From Scylla paramamosain (lineage: Eukaryota; Arthropoda; Malacostraca; Decapoda; Portunidae), in NCBI RefSeq assembly GCF_035594125.1, contig NW_026973735.1:235001-299000 (forward strand): DNA of 64,000 nt. The letters run 5' to 3'. Positions 33,010 through 46,460 of this stretch are shown piece by piece. The translations under genes and the position numbers were made by a program. Numbering within the stretch: the stretch's first letter is position 1; every line of letters begins with the position of its first letter. A model generated the notes under the pieces. It was given only the letters and a program-made list of their open reading frames with translations, made no database searches and was not told the origin of the DNA.

Positions 33010-33390
33010 TTAAAATCATGAAGTCGCCCTAGAAAATCCAGTAACATTCACTAAAGCAAAGATTATCATATGGGTCTTCACAGGTGTTTTGATGCGGACA
33101 GCGTAAAATAATAAAAACATTTTTAAAAACCCCAGTAACATTCATCAAAGCAGATGTTATTATTCTGGTTTCCATGGGTGTCTTCTTGCTTACAATGCTG
33201 AATATTTGACATTCCTTGAAAGCATGGAAAGCATTTTTAAACACCCCTGTAACTTTTACTAGAGTCTGTTAACAACAGTGGAGTTTTATGCTGGTTTTGA
33301 CATTCTCTACAATCATGGAAAACGCCCTTAAAAACCCAATAACGTTTACAAGAGTATGCTAAAAAGCAGTCGAGTTAAGATCACGAAATG
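33010..33390 (-). repeat. Dispersed ~110-120 bp repeat, about four diverged tandem units
   Basis: The marker CCAGTAACATTCA(C/T)(T/C)AAAGCA occurs at about 33039 and 33131. A looser form (CCCTGTAACTTTTACTAGAGT) is at about 33244 and another (CCCAATAACGTTTACAAGAGT) at about 33333. Each is preceded by a ...GAAAA(C/G)..C(C/T)(T/C)(T/A)AAAAACC-like stretch. Similar text occurs at 45625, 47672, 55545, 58795 and 62870, in both orientations. Confidence 0.7.
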
Positions 33391-33538
33391 TTTTATAATG
33401 CTCAGCTTACATAAGTAATGTTTTTTAAATTGCTACTGGAAAACTGGAAATAATCAGCTTCCTATGTCCTTGTTGCCTCACATGTGCGTATATCAAGGCA
33501 ATGGAGCGTTCAGTACTATAACAATAAACCTTGAAACC

Positions 33539-33619
<81 letters not shown>

Positions 33620-33715
33620 GATGCGGCTCATGGATATCATTCAAGAGGATGTGACAACACTGCGAATTCCAGACAAACGCCGTCTTTCTACTTTACCTCT
33701 GCGTTTCCTGGTTTG

Positions 33716-33771
<56 letters not shown>

Positions 33772-34409
33772 TGGAAAAGTTATTTCTTTGGCGATATAAA
33801 ATTCCTCTTTAGACAGGACTAAAAATCACACAAGCCTATAACAGTTTGCGGCGAGAAACAGGAGGCAGCAGGAGTAATGGCGGCCATTACGTGCACTCTG
33901 CCACAGCCGCCTTACTGCTTCCTAATAAATTTCCAAGTGCTGAAATTACTGTCATATAAAGAATACAGTATTTCATCTCGCTTGTAATGAGAGTGACAAA
34001 ACATGATCAAAATTGTGAAGAAAAGTGTTCAGAAAAATGAAGGAAATTATTACCAGTCCAAGGGAATGTATATATATATATATATTTTTTTTTTTATTAA
34101 AAAGACTTAAAATGATGATCCATAATGCACAAGATTTCATTTATGCTGCAGTGAACACTCGTATACTTATCTAAAACACTTCCACTCGTGATTATGTATG
34201 TGTACCTTGTCATTTATATTGTGAACGCAGGGTCACCTGAGCGGCCGAGTGATGGTCTCTTATAACAGAAACAAACCTATCGTGTCCACTGCCTCGTTCA
34301 AAAAGATATCTTATTTTTGTGTGTCATGGAGTCTGGCTAAGGCTACACAAATGAGATGACACACCGCTCAATATGTAGCTCCCATAAGCTGGCCAGTTTA
34401 GTTTCGGAG
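33391..34409. repeat. Two long (GT)n microsatellites and unique DNA
   Basis: GT units at 33541-33616 and 33718-33769, separated by 100 bp. 33770-34409 is unique with a short TA/T block at 34070-34098; no gene seen. Confidence 0.93.
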
Positions 34410-34624
34410 AGCTATTGGTACTACTCTTGTGAAACAGTTTGAGTCGTAGGAAGAAGAAAAACAGAAGCAGCTGAGATTTCCAGAGTTTATCAGTAAAACA
34501 TATGAGAGAGCGAAGATAGCGAAGATACATGCATAAGTAAACTGGACATACTATGACCAAATATAAGTCTTATTGCATCGAGGCGTGGGAAATGGGAAGC
34601 ATCCATTTACTTAATTCAGGAAAG
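34410..34624 (-). pseudogene. Diverged LINE 3' end, related to the 4225-7380 family
   Basis: The minus strand reads YLRYLRSLICFTDKLWKS, then LKLFHKS, matching the LINE terminus [18 protein letters not shown] and LNSFKRE. DNA such as AGTCTTATTGCATCGAGGCG at about 34566 aligns with AGTCTTGTGCAGCGAGGCCG of the intact copy. The relic continues directly into the 37-bp array at 34625. Confidence 0.75.
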
Positions 34625-34920
34625 TTGTAACCAGGGTAATAATGGTAGAAGATATGCAAAGGTGTAACCAGGGAAATAATGGTAGAAGATATGCAAAGGT
34701 GTAACCAGGGAAATAATGGTAGAAGATATGCAAAGGTGTAACCAGGGAAATAATGGTAGAAGATATGCAAAGGTGTAACCAGGGAAATAATGGTAGAAGA
34801 TATGCAAAGGTGTAACCAGGGAAATAATGGTAGAAGATATGCAAAGGTGTAACCAGGGAAATAATGGTAGAAGATATGCAAAGGTGTAACCAGGGAAATA
34901 ATGGTAGAAGACATGCAAAG
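34625..34920. repeat. 37-bp minisatellite, exactly eight copies, LINE-derived
   Basis: The unit starts GTGTAACCAGGGAAATAATG and ends GGTAGAAGATATGCAAAG (overlap at the G). Copies are identical except for two changes in the first copy and one in the last. The unit translates on the minus strand to LHIFYHYFPGYT, matching [12 protein letters not shown] of the LINE C-terminus, in the right order relative to the relic on its left. Because 37 is not a multiple of 3 and the unit has no stop, all three minus frames are open across the array. Confidence 0.95.
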
Positions 34921-36098
<1,178 letters not shown>

Positions 36099-36578
36099 CT
36101 GGAAGAAGGACGAGGGGCCGGCGCCAAGTACAGCTCGCCTCGCATACTCGTCTTTCCCTTGGCGAGATGGAAGAGACAGGGATGGGCTGAGCTGGACGAG
36201 GTGGGGCCTTCACATGGAGGATCGAGCAGGGGCTGGGCAGGACACGAGGAGCGGACTGAGTGGAAAGTTTGTTGTCTGTTGGTGAGGTGGGCCAGTGTGT
36301 TATAACGATGGTGCGGCGGAGAGGAGGGAGAAAAGGAAGGGAAGAAGAGGGAAGAGTATCTACAGGTCTAAGGAGAAGATCAGATAATAATTTTGTGCTT
36401 AAAATATAGGAGAAAACTTGAATTTTATTTTATATTCTCCACGATCATATTTAACACTTTTTCAGATAGTTTTTTTTTTTTTTTTTCATTATCACCTTGA
36501 TTTTTTTTGCCACTTATGTTTTTTGCATTACACTTTCTTAAAAATGGTAATGTTGCCTAGAAAAAAATCAACTTACTT

Positions 36579-36667
<89 letters not shown>
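36099..36667. repeat. GC-richer unique DNA, then (CT)n
   Basis: 36099-36300 is GC-rich with overlapping frames but no domain. T runs lie near 36470-36486, and CT units at 36588-36667 follow a C9 run. Confidence 0.9.
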
Positions 36668-36673
<6 letters not shown>

Positions 36674-37719
36674 GTGATTTCATGCTAATAAATTTTCCAG
36701 TGTTCTGAATATTAACAAGAGAAGACTATATTGCCGAAGTTTCGATGCCTTATTCTCTTTCCCGCTTCTTGTACTGCATGACAACATTTACTGATTATCA
36801 AATACGTAAGCTTTCGTTATAAACTCGCGTAGTCAAGAGGCATGTGTAGGAAGGCGCACCAGGCGGATACTTACGTATATTACCTCCAACATCGTGTTCT
36901 AGCAGGAGTTTGGGTCAGGGAAGGCCGCCTCCCCTTCCTGCCGGCACTGACGAAGGAATCTCCATTAGAGGACCGAAAGCAAGGCATTACATTATATGTT
37001 GTGAGGGGTTATTCCGCCATGAGTGCTTCATTACTCTGCCGCAACGCTTAATCACTCTTGTAAACAAACTACAAGTAATTCTTCGTTTGTTTTCTGATTT
37101 TTTGGTGAATAGATTTAACTTTGTTGCAGGCATTTGTCTGTTTGCATTTGTCATGTCCAAGGTGTGACTGGTTTATTCTTGGTGTTCATGAACGTTTCGG
37201 GCTCTAATCTCGGCTTTTTTTTTTTTTTACTGGCTTTAGTGAGAGTTATGGTGGTTGTCCAGGTTGTTTCATTATTAATTAGTAGGTTAGCGAGATTTCT
37301 ACTACACTATCAGTAGGAAAACATACATGAGAACCCGATTAATCATGACAGGCCATCTAAAATAGTCTTGGGAGCTGACCACGTTTAATAATCATGTTTT
37401 CTGCGTTTAGTATAAAAATTAAAGAAATTAAATCCTTATCGTCTTGTTTCCCCAAAAAATGTAAAATGACTTTACAGTATTGTTTAACGTGTTGGAAAGC
37501 AAGGCATTCTGAGGAGTTAATTTTGTACAAGGCCTCCACTATTCCTCTGCAATAAGACTTTGTTCATCTGTGATTTGTGATGATGTACCGTTGTAGTACA
37601 CCAGAAACAGAAATGGTACTTTTCACAGTAATAATTACCTTAATATCATTATCATAACTGTAAAAACAATAAGAACAGTATTAATTCATTAGCAATAATA
37701 ATGAGATTGATATTGATAG
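36668..37719. other. AT-rich unique DNA, no gene seen
   Basis: About 1 kb. Near 37321-37350 the text ACATGAGAACCCGATTAATC resembles part of the dispersed repeat at 58795-58925. No gene recognised. Confidence 0.5.
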
Positions 37720-37745
37720 TAATGATAATAATAATAATATTGATA

Positions 37746-37802
<57 letters not shown>
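37720..37802. repeat. (AAT)n microsatellite
   Basis: AAT/TAA triplets flanked by a degenerate ATA/CAA-rich region (37630-37820). Confidence 0.95.
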
Positions 37803-37807
<5 letters not shown>

Positions 37808-37953
37808 CAACAATACCAATAATGTATTACTTCATATCACTTTCATTGTCATTGTTGTTCTCTGTAGTGCTGTCCATCCTGAGACGCGGGGATTTAGCAG
37901 ACTGGGTGCTGGTTAGGCTGGTGGGTCCCTCATGACGACTGAGAGGGACTAGA

Positions 37954-38451
37954 GTGCAGGCCTTTGTACCCTTCCCGCGAGGCATGTCATTCCTGCAAGG
38001 TAGGGGAGGAACAGAGGGGACTGTTTCTCCTTGGATTATCTTATTTATTCATTCATTCATTTTTACTATTTTCTTTTATATTACTTGTCTCTTTCCTCTA
38101 GAATATGCAGGAAAAGACAAGTTCTATAGGAATGCTGTGATTGTTCTGCCACTCTTGTTTAATTTATTCTTTTTCTATAACAGGAGGAGTATGGAAGAGT
38201 ATGGCTTCCTTTTCACAACTTACTATGAGTTCATACTTATAAAACGCCTCTTTTTCATGTCTAACGGCTCTTGTATGTACAATATATTAGCCAGTCAAAT
38301 TACACGGCACATTGTAATTAATATTGTGATGCAAGGGCAGCTCTGTTTGAAGCGTAAGCGATATAATAGAATGTTTTTGTTTATAATAATAACAGCTGAC
38401 GTTTTAGTGTTTGGTTCATCAGTCTTTTGTTGGAAGTTTTCGAGTCAGTGA
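37954..38451 (+). CDS. Unsupported 165-codon open frame, unknown
   Basis: The frame has two hydrophobic stretches (IILFIHSFIFTIFFYITCLF and NAVIVLPLLFNLFF) and a basic C-terminal part (CLKRKRYNRMF). It is AT-rich, with no recognised motif, no promoter, no Kozak support and no splice evidence. A possible acceptor (CTCTTTCCTCTAG) sits inside it at about 38090-38102. An open frame of this length can arise by chance in AT-rich DNA of this size. Listed because it is the longest non-repetitive plus-strand frame without a family; I doubt it is a gene. Confidence 0.12.
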   Translation: MQAFVPFPRGMSFLQGRGGTEGTVSPWIILFIHSFIFTIFFYITCLFPLEYAGKDKFYRNAVIVLPLLFNLFFFYNRRSMEEYGFLFTTYYEFILIKRLFFMSNGSCMYNILASQITRHIVINIVMQGQLCLKRKRYNRMFLFIIITADVLVFGSSVFCWKFSSQ

Positions 38452-40126
38452 ATTTTGTTGGTATATCTGAATGATGAAAAAAGTGAATGAATATATAATT
38501 ATTTGTTTAATGTAACAATGGTGATGATTTAGTACAAGACAGGGAATAGTTATATATATGGACCCCTATTTTTCGTACAGTCCTGCTCAGAACTTGACTG
38601 AACTGTGAGTAGTGTTTTCCCTCGATCAAAAGGCCTCTGATGTGTTGGTAATCTGTTTCAAATATGATCACTCATATTTTTAGCAGACCATGGACTTTAA
38701 GAGAGAAGACTAATCACAAAGAACGTGATTGCGGCGTGTTTGCTCGGGACAAGGTACTCGGCCCTATGAAAGGTTCTTATGCCATCTCACTGCCTCAAAA
38801 CCTCGGTGTCTCCATGCCGTGAAGCTTCACTGATTTGTGACCGGTATATTTAAGCCCTGTCTCTGTACAGTACCTACATATATACGTATGTAAGTTAACT
38901 TGTTAGCAAAATACTTAATGAGATCCTAAACAAACGATAATCTATGGATGTCATGCATAACTCGCTCGTGTTCTTCACTACATCTGACTATTTGCTTCAG
39001 AATATTAAGTAAAGATCATCCCATAACGCCAGTCATTCATTATTCTTGCAAAAATGCTTAGTACGATTTTCTTATCTTGCTTCCACTCGCATCGTTTGTC
39101 TCTCCGTCCCACAGTAAAGCAGTCATTCATAAGCTTTCCTGTCTTGCAGATATTCTTAATAACGCAACACATTGGCAGACACTGGTTGCTACAGTGGTTT
39201 ACGAGTCAAGGTATTTGATATTCCTAAGGATTATCGATGCTTCTGTTACTCGGCTAAGACCAGAATGGACAGCTCGGTATGTTACTCGCCAAACCAAATC
39301 TATAGTTAACTTACTAGATATAATTTTCTATACTGTTGTTATTTGAAGGATCGTAGATTGTGAATTTACTCGTATTATTCTTATCTCAACACGTTTTGAC
39401 GATCAATCCACTGACTACAATGATTGTAAAAGACTTCTTACTGAAGTAAAGGTACACGATTCTAATGAACAAAAATATATAACAAAAACAGCTTGAGGGT
39501 AACATGAAACCATCTTCTTTGTACACCTCATTTCCTTTACTGCCATTCTCTGAATTCCAGCACATTTTATTTAGTGTTGGTGGAGCACTACACAGCCAGT
39601 CATTACTTACAGAGTTATTCATGACTCGTGCTCGTGCTAGCAGGGGACGCACATTCATTTTTCAGATGGACTGAGAAATGAATTACTAGTAAGGCATAAC
39701 GAGATTATAGAAAGCTTCCTTGACACTCTGTACTGAAAGAAAAGTTTCCACACTTTTCACAATTACTATTTTTTATCAATCTGAAACCTCCATTGTGAAA
39801 CTGCGAAAACAGCGTTCAATATTTCCTACGGATACAGGCTCTTTGTCTGAAGAAACCCTTAAGTAATTGGATCTGAGTCAAACAAAAGTAAGAGAAACTC
39901 TAATGTGACGCAAAGAGAAGATGCCTTGTAATAATGCATTGCCTCGGGAAGCCAGTGACAGGTGAATTGTTCAAGGGACAACACTCTGGTGCAGAATAAC
40001 AGATGCCCGTCTCTTGACGATCAAGGAATATTTATTTTCAGAAACAATGGATCAAGTTTTAAATCTTGCCAGCCTAAACTTCTGTGCTTGAACGTTTGAT
40101 GTATGTTTATCTATGCCTTTGACACA

Positions 40127-40129
<3 letters not shown>
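38452..40129. other. Unique intergenic DNA, no gene seen
   Basis: About 1.7 kb with little simple repeat. Short frames (for example 39077-39346) show no domain and I see no mobile-element remains. Confidence 0.5.
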
Positions 40130-40166
<37 letters not shown>

Positions 40167-41468
40167 CCAGGAGTTAATCGCACACGTCTCCTGCCTGTGA
40201 GGGCGCACACGGGCATTTCCTTGCCAGAATAACATGCATGCGGAGGCTCGCCTAATACTCACTAGGCAATGATTCCAGCGGCGCTAAGTTGGACTCAAAT
40301 GGCTGTAAGAAGAGAGGGGGCGGATCTGGGTTGACTCGGAAGTAATAAGAGAACTTCACTATTTCCCCTCACCCTGGAAAGGGCACTATTTTGATTACTG
40401 TTTCTGTATCTTGAGTTGGAAAGGGGTGGGTTCAGGGGATGAGGGGCGCCGCTACTACCATCTCTCCTGTGCCGCGTCGCCTCGTCCTCGTCCTCATTCG
40501 ATTAAAAGAGGCAATGATACACGAGACACTCCTGAGAAGAGTCGAGAATCCCTCAATTCTCCCTTCTTTCCCTTCCTTACTCGTGGTGTTCTTCCTTCCC
40601 CTCCTCCATCTTTATTTTTTTCTTTTTTACTCCTTCCTTCCACGCTTGCTTCTCATGCTCTTTTTTTTTTTTTTTTTCTCTCCTTTCTCTCGCCGTCCTT
40701 CGTTTCCTTCTCTTTCTCCTCCTTGCCGTCCTTCTCCTCTTATATCTTCTCTATCTTCCTCGTTCTTCTCCCTCTTCCTCCTCCACTTTCCGCCATTCCT
40801 CCTCCTCCTCCTCCAGGAATTTTTTTTTCTCGTACTTCATTTATTTAGTGTTCTCTTCTCTATTTGACGTCCAGTATTTTCTTTTTCCATTCAGTTACTC
40901 ATTTTTTTCTTCTTTCTCATCTGTATTTTTTTTATTTCGTTTCTCGTCTTTTTCTTATGCCTCCCATTTGTAACATTCTCGATCTTAACTGACTTATTTC
41001 TTATCTTTTTCAACTTTCTTTTTTTTCTCTTTCGCTTTATCAATTTCGTTGCTTTTATTTTATTACTGGTCGCAGACAGTTTTCCTCCTTTCGTAATTTT
41101 GTACTATATTTCTAAATTGATTCCACCATGATTTATTTTTCAGTTTTCCTTTCCTGGCCATTTTTTCTGTAATTATAATATATTCCAATGAAATTTGCAT
41201 ATATCACCCTCTCTCCCTTCTTCTTCTCCTCCCTCTCCCTTACTCTCCTTTACCTTCGCCCACCCTTTAATCTCCTCTCCCTTTCTCTCCCTCTCCTTGC
41301 CTCGCCTCGTCTTGCCTCGCCTCGCCTTACTTCGGCTTTTCTGTTTTCTGATCTGCTCTGTTCTCTCCTTTCCTCTCCTTTGTTCTCGTTTCCCCTCTTT
41401 TTTCCGTTATTTCAATCAGTCAGTCCTATCCTTTCTTCTCTTCCTAATCACATTTCCTCCATCTCCGT

Positions 41469-41567
<99 letters not shown>

Positions 41568-41689
41568 CGTAAAATAAAGTTACCTACTCTTAAGAAATAA
41601 CCCTTTTGTTGCTACAGCCACCCTTTGTTAACATTAAAAAAAAAAAAAAAAGCCAGAATAGAAAGTTGATATTATCTTTTCTAGCATGC
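40130..41689. repeat. Pyrimidine-rich region with (CT)n arrays
   Basis: CT at 40130-40164, a long degenerate C/T-rich tract at 40555-41465 with T15 at 40662-40677, and CT units at 41471-41564. Frames such as 40411-40867 and 41188-41577 are low-complexity Ser/Leu/Pro/Phe and not genes. An A17 run is at 41636-41652. Confidence 0.92.
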
Positions 41690-41850
41690 CGAATTATTTA
41701 AGCGAGTGCAGTGCAAAATAGTCAATAGGGAGCTTTAAAGGAGATATGATTAAATTGTGAATAAGAATGATAGGCGGGTGTACTTACGGGACTACAACGT
41801 GTAGGCCTACTGGCTCCCTGCTGCTTCCATTGTGTTCTTATGTCCTAAGT
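41690..41850 (+). pseudogene. CR1 LINE 3'-end relic
   Basis: GGGAGCTTTAAAGGAGATAT resembles the SFKRRLD-coding DNA of CR1. It is followed by GGGACTACAACGTGTAGGCC and a final TGTTCTTATGTCC, matching the 3' UTR and octamer tail of the CR1 copy at 8836-9574. Confidence 0.65.
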
Positions 41851-41886
41851 AATTGTTATAAAAATGTAGGTGATGAAGAAATAATA

Positions 41887-42186
41887 GTCTGTCAGTGAAA
41901 GAGTTGAAGCAGTAAAAACATGTCTAGCAGTTGAAAGATTTAAAACAGAGAAGGAAATTGTCTGGCACTGAAAGGGGTAAAGGAAAAAAAAAATCACCCA
42001 GCAGTGAAAGAGTTGCAGCAGAGAGAGAGAAAAAAAATGTCTTCTATTGAAGGAGTCGAAGTAGAGAGAAAAAATGTAGCAGGAAGGGAATTAAAAGTAG
42101 ACAAAAATGTTTAGCACTAAAAGAGTCGAAGCAAAAAAAAAAAAAAGAAAAAAAAGTCTTGCAGTGAAAGAGATGAAGCAGTGACA
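41887..42186. repeat. Degenerate minisatellite, eight units of ~33-46 bp
   Basis: Units share the pattern GTCT-GCAGTGAAAGAGTTGA followed by AGCAG and an A-rich end of varying length. Starts are near 41887, 41922, 41960, 41994, 42039, 42077, 42109 and 42155. The core CACTGAAAG(G)GGTAAA in unit 3 resembles the terminal inverted repeat of the MITE-like element at 57624-57838. Confidence 0.85.
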
Positions 42187-43453
42187 TGAAGAGCACCGCC
42201 ATCCAGCAGACACCCAAGCATAACAAAAACCTCCACAGGCCGCACTTTCCCCTCTTCCAACACGATGCAGAAAACTTGAAGCGTGAATGTTCTTTGGCGC
42301 GAATCATGGCGGCAAAGCAGTGGAAAAAAAACAGTGCCAGCACCAGAAATGAAGTAACCTGCAACACCCATCACTGTATTTAGCGTTTTCCCCTCAGCCT
42401 TGAATCCTGTGATGAGCCAAGACTCCATACTCAGCCTTTGTAACTCTTCAAAGCTTTCCTCTCTTCCAAACGTCAAGTCATGGTCCATAGTGAAGTAAGC
42501 CCCAGCATTCACGTCCATTGTGTTCAACGTTTTTCCCTTCAGTGTTAAATGTTTTAATCTGCCTAGCGCCTATCAGGTGTCAGGTTTTGTAAGAAGACTG
42601 TCAGCAGATCAGGACACTTACGATTGAGGAAAACTGCTGAATGTATTGCCTCTTACATACTTTCCTCTGTATTACAAACGTGCCAGAGACGTCACAAATG
42701 TCTGTCTCATAGAAGGACATATCTAATTAACCGGACTACTTCTCTTCCTTGAAGGGAATCGTGTCCGCTGCACGTATAAGTTTCATCTCGTTTACATTAC
42801 CACCGGCAATGTGAAGTTCTTGAGGTAGAGGACCTGGCCTGGTATTTCTCCTTTACTACACGTCATTTTGATCTTAGTTAATCATTTACCGCCGAGGAGG
42901 ATTATTCCTCTTCAGTATCATATATAATACAAGAACACGTATATAATAGTAGTGTATTAATCTCTTCTCGCCCAAAGGCAGGTTTTGGTGACTCCTTTTC
43001 ACTCCGTTATGGAATATTGTGCAGGTGCAAATTGAATGCACCGAATTGGAAGAAAAATGAAGAAAAAAAACAATGAATACCCTTGAAGCACCGTCACAGA
43101 GACCAGCCTCTGCTGTGTTGTGGCGTATTGACGATAAAATGCTGCGCGGAAGTGGCGTCTGCTGTGCCCACTATCGACACGTGGCCCCGTAGTGTTTGAA
43201 ATGACCAGAGGCAGCCCTCACCCGCACTGCTGCTCGCCAGGTGCCGGGTGAGCTGGAAACGTGTGCTGCAGTGTTTTATTTTCGAAGTGCTCGCCCACAT
43301 GCATGCGCCAGGAAAGTGACGTAGTGATATGTAGATTTGTTGAGGAATAGGAACGCAAGGAGAAAAAACAAAATATGGATTTGAAAGTTTAACATGAAGA
43401 AGCTAGTGCAACTGCAGAAGACAAAGAAGGAAGCATTGAAGAGTGCTGGAGAT

Positions 43454-43455
<2 letters not shown>
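42187..43455. other. Unique intergenic DNA with a GC-rich patch
   Basis: Minus frames at 42044-42527 are partly inside the minisatellite and not accepted. 43090-43290 is GC-richer (minus frame 43094-43300) without a recognised domain. Confidence 0.5.

Positions 43456-43508
<53 letters not shown>
43456..43508. repeat. (CA)n microsatellite
   Basis: Pure CA units. Confidence 0.97.
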
Positions 43509-43510
<2 letters not shown>

Positions 43511-44006
43511 CAGTGTCAGTCAAAAAAAAAAAATGTATTATCGGGGTTAAAAATAGATTGAGATATACAATGTTTGCAGCCTCGTGAATGCCATGATGAA
43601 ATAATAGCGAGCAGTGTCAGTGGATAACGCACGCTGAATACTCTGAAAAAAAAAAAAAAAACTGCAGAATCTAAAACCTTAGAAAACGTTTATATTTTGG
43701 AGAAATTATAAAGCGAGAATCACACAACTGTAAAAAGAACACGATTATGAGCAATACAAAATATTGTGATCACCTTTGTTTATAATCGAGCCTTTGATAA
43801 ATATTTCGTTGTTCTTGGAGAAAATTTTCTTCACATTATAAAAAAAAGTTATAGCATTTTACAGACATAAGAGAATGTCCCAAAAATATAGTCATGCTAC
43901 TCCACTATAGACATGAGGACAAAACATATTTTTCTTGCTATTCTTGGATGCCTGTAAAACACTAAAACATTTTCTTTTCTCCTATCTTGTTTTCATAATT
44001 AATAAG
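43509..44006. other. AT-rich unique DNA, no gene seen
   Basis: A runs at 43521-43533 and 43646-43661. No other feature. Confidence 0.5.
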
Positions 44007-44092
44007 ATTTTCTGAAACACGTAATTTATAACTAAAATTTTCTGAAACACGTAATTCATAACTAAAATTTTCTGAAACGCTTAATAGTAAAA
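44007..44092. repeat. Three tandem copies of a 30-bp unit
   Basis: ATTTTCTGAAACACGTAATT plus TATAACTAAA; the second copy differs by one base and the third diverges after ACGCTTAAT. Confidence 0.9.
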
Positions 44093-44851
44093 CGTTTAAC
44101 ATCAAATCCGGATTATAAACAAAAAATAATGGCAAAACTGATGTAATATTGGGTCGCAGTTACTGCAGCAAACCACAGCCTTGACAACACTGTCATGCAT
44201 TCTTTGAGCACTGGCACGTTATGAATATATACAATGGATGGTCAGCTTTGCCTTGAGCATATACAGACACAGTGAAGATGTCAAGCAGTGGTCTCTTTAG
44301 CTTGTTTTTAATGACAGGAATACAACCTAAGAGTAAGACACGTGCGTCTCAAGAAGAATATAATTTGCCAAGTTTTTCCCTGTTAAAACCAATAACAAAC
44401 ACACAACTTGCTGGATATCTTACCTTGGTTTTACTAGACATTTATATACCTTGATATCTGCTCAGAATCTCTGAAATATCCAAGCAAACCCTCTCGCTTT
44501 GCTCGTCGCTGGCATTCAGTCGGTGTGGGAAGCTCCATGTGGCGTGCAACAGATGCCTTTCACCGCCATGCCACGTCCCGCTGCTCCATTGCCTGCACAC
44601 ACTGCTGCTGCAAAAATTACTTCCCTCATTCCGTGCTGCCAATAAATGCAACTTAATGACCTACGAGAAACATGATTAGTACTACACTTGTTTATTTTTA
44701 ACTTGTCTTTCACTAGAGAAACAATTTTATGAAAGGGGAAATAATACTGATGTGCCTGTTTGTGTAATTGTCCGCCTGCTCTGCCTGCCTTGTCTGTTTG
44801 TTTGACCATGTTTATATGTGTCCATCTTTCTATCTATGAGTCTCTTGCTTG

Positions 44852-44900
<49 letters not shown>

Positions 44901-44968
44901 CCTGCCTGCCTACCTGCCTGCCTGTCTATATTTTATCTATCAACACGTGTCTATCTGTCCCTCCCCTC

Positions 44969-45048
<80 letters not shown>
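44093..45048. repeat. Unique DNA, then (TGTC)n, (CCTG)n and (CT)n
   Basis: 44093-44850 has no accepted gene. TGTC units at 44856-44897, CCTG/CCTA units to about 44930 and CT units at 44971-45048 follow. Confidence 0.92.
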
Positions 45049-45051
<3 letters not shown>

Positions 45052-45624
45052 TGGTAGTCCTGCATAAGATTTTTTTTCCCTATAACATGCCTCTGTGTGT
45101 TTGTTTGTTTGTTTGTGTGTTTTAAGTGTGTTTGTGTGTAGGAGGAGGAGGAGGAAACTGATGTGTTTTTATAACTATGAAGGCAAAAGTTCCAGGTGTC
45201 AGTCAACTCAATTATGTCTCGTGGAGTTTTACCATAGCGTCATCCCAGCCGCTTCCTGTTGCCACCTGCTTAGTGAGGTGGCAGCATTATGGCATAAAAT
45301 CAGTGAAGGTTTGATTTGAGGGCAGATGGAAGGGTTAAATATTGCTGCACTGTGTTTTCTCCCTTCTATCGACACGCCTTGTCGATCAAAATATCAGTGA
45401 CAGTTTATTTTTAATTATTTTTGTCCTTTTTCATCCTTTCACTTTTTTTTTTTTATAGAAGATAAAACTGCTTTTGTTTCGAACACGGACTTTGGTATCA
45501 CTGCTGGTGCTCCCTGCTTAACAGTAAACATGAAATTACTGATATTTCTCATATTCTTTGCAGCGTACCTCTACAGATAAGATTACATGATAGAGGGTAG
45601 TCGAAAAAGCAGTGATTCACGATG
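45049..45624. other. Unique intergenic DNA, no gene seen
   Basis: Contains GTTT tetranucleotides near 45098-45115, a GGA block near 45141-45154 and a T11 run. No gene recognised. Confidence 0.5.
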
Positions 45625-45890
45625 GAATTTTTTGAAACGCCATTGTAACTCTTCGTCACCTTGTTGGTATTCCTCATGAAGTTATTGATAGAAGACAGGA
45701 TGATAAAGACGTAGTGGTAGTATTTCTCAAAAGGTTACAAGCAGAATGCTGGAAACACTATTTATCACACCCATCATACCCTTGCTGGCATTCCTCGTAC
45801 AGACTCAGATAAAACTAGTGACGGAAGACAATTTGAAAAACTAATATTAGTATTTCTCAAAAGTTTACAATCATAATGCTGGAGATTATT
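45625..45890. repeat. Tandem dimer of a 130-bp unit, dispersed-repeat family
   Basis: TATTTCTCAAAAGGTTACAA at 45721 recurs as TATTTCTCAAAAGTTTACAA at 45851, each followed by GCAGAATGCTGGA or TCATAATGCTGGA. The upstream halves (TGGTATTCCTCATG and TGGCATTCCTCGTA) also match. The start (AACGCCATTGTAACTCT) resembles the dispersed repeat at 62870, but less clearly. Confidence 0.75.
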
Positions 45891-46398
45891 TTTTTAATCT
45901 TCCGGTGGACGACTTGTTATGCAGTATTCTCCAAGGACACGATGTATTTTCTGCCATCATTTCTTTACTCCATCATTACCATATCACTGTGTGCTGTGCT
46001 GCTAAATCCACTGCTTAATATTCACAGTGGAATTGCTCCCCCCCGATTTCATCTTGGACAATAATATGATGAACGGTATGGTTATTTTTTTTTTTTATTT
46101 ATTTATTTATTTTTTTTTTATTTCTAAGTTTCTGCCTACGTCCAGTCCTGTGTCAATATTGTCAGCATGAAAACTGGAAGTGCGTTACATCGTGATTCTA
46201 CACCAATATTCTTTTGCGTGGCAGGTGCAGCACATAATTTTTGCTGAGACGTGACGGTCCATGCCGTTGTGCAAGGCTCACCTCGTCCTTTCTCGGTGCA
46301 TAGACTGAGTGGCACGGAAAGCTTCTGGTGTTATTTCGTGCGTGTTAGCCAGTGGGAGAGAGATAAAAAAAAAAAAAAAAAAGTGGGGAAGGGGTGTG

Positions 46399-46399
<1 letters not shown>
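45891..46399. other. Unique DNA with T-rich block, no gene seen
   Basis: TTTATTTA repeats at 46086-46122 and an A17 run at 46366-46382; no gene. Confidence 0.5.

Positions 46400-46460
<61 letters not shown>

Noticed and set aside
34625..34920. CRISPR array
   Set aside because: Repeats are directly contiguous with no unique spacers, and the context is eukaryotic.
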